A DNA stretch of 64,000 bases from Owenia fusiformis (Eukaryota; Annelida; Polychaeta; Sabellida; Oweniidae): the NCBI GenBank assembly GCA_903813345.2, contig CAIIXF020000011.1, forward strand, positions 36,638,062 through 36,702,061, in the 5' to 3' direction. Positions 63,293 through 64,000 of the stretch are shown here, piece by piece. Within the stretch, counting starts at the first letter, position 1, and every line of letters starts with the position of its first letter. The notes below the pieces were generated by a model. That model made no database searches and had not been told where the DNA came from. It was given only the letters and a program-made list of their open reading frames with translations. The position numbers and the translations under genes were made by a program.

Positions 63293-64000
63293 GAGTACAT
63301 TACTTTTGAACTATAAAATTGGATGTATAATGCTGTAGAAACGAATTTATGGTTATTAAACGGAATTTAAACTGATAGAGCACATTTAAATCTCAGATAT
63401 CTGGGGAGTCTTTCATTAATATAATTTCAGTACGTAGGAATGATGGTAAATCTGTCTGTCAGGTTGGAAAACATTGAGTGTACATGTGCTACATTCAGAA
63501 TCGGATGCAGATATTGTGATTGTGAAAACTGCAATGCAAAGTGTCCAAACCTCAAATACAGTATACTCATACAGATCTCCTTGTGCTTCTAATTTATCAT
63601 GCACAAAACACAAACTTCAACATTTTCTTCAAACCTGAACCAAAAGCAGCAACCCAAGAATCAAAATGTTGGAATATAAATGAAATAAGATTGTCTTCGG
63701 AAAAAGTGGTCTGTGACAATATTTTGTTTATCTTTTCTGGGGTGTGACAACGCATTCAGGTTATATATGGCATAGACAAGAAGCTATCATTGAGGCAGAT
63801 AGAAAAGAGTGAGTTCTTGAGAAAACAAGCGGTTGTTTTTAAATTATCAAAGCACTGGTGATCCGATCAATTACGCTTCTTACCGAAACGGGTCAAATAT
63901 CTAAACGTCGAAGGCACGATATTTCTTTTTTCCTTTTTTTCACTCGTTGTAGGCAGAATCCCCACGATGTTTTTTCTCACAATCATGTATCAGTATCATA
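63293..64000. other. Unassigned stretch to the window end
   Basis: No exon, repeat or RNA gene could be supported. Confidence 0.35.

Overview
This window looks like nuclear DNA from an AT-rich, repeat-dense animal genome. It has multi-exon genes with GT-AG introns, kilobase introns packed with transposon debris, a Ty3/Gypsy retrotransposon, LINE reverse-transcriptase fragments and many palindromic DNA elements. Tracts rich in GTCCGTCCGT and in 'aaatggcggccattttg' are familiar from marine invertebrates such as molluscs. That taxonomic guess is an inference, not something the sequence proves.

There are three host genes. A long plus-strand gene (first visible exon 164-263, stop at 61067-61069, 18 visible coding exons, 5' end outside the window) encodes a WD40/beta-propeller-like protein of at least 785 residues. 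Its first visible intron is about 29.4 kb. That intron holds, on the opposite strand, two complete head-to-tail SLC22-type organic-ion transporter genes: gene A (999-13772) and gene B (14943-26436). Each transporter has 10 coding exons with the same intron positions and phases; they encode 609 and 602 residues, so they are tandem duplicates. A 192-bp part of exon 1, coding for the extracellular loop, is almost identical between them although the flanks have diverged. This points to gene conversion.

The next large intron of the WD gene (31655-50589) contains a 15.3-kb minus-strand Ty3/Gypsy element (32198-47463). It has very long LTRs, a GTAG target duplication, a primer site resembling initiator-Met tRNA, a polypurine tract, gag, a textbook -1 frameshift site, and protease, RT, RNase H and integrase. 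It also has an unusual GC-rich third ORF, in the env position, that encodes a C2H2 zinc finger. The LTRs are almost identical, so the insertion is young, but this copy carries two in-frame stops and a 14-bp duplication frameshift. A 1.1-kb foldback element later inserted into the 5' LTR.

The rest is dominated by foldback or MITE-like elements with several target-site types (TA, TTAA, ATTA, 8 bp), a tRNA-derived SINE, dispersed repeats and minisatellites. Three minisatellites have grown across real splice sites (SLC22 A exon 1 donor; WD exons 7 and 16 acceptors). They create arrays of decoy splice sites, and in each case use of a decoy leads quickly to a stop codon. All exon boundaries come from reading frame continuity and GT-AG signals by eye; no transcript or database evidence was available.
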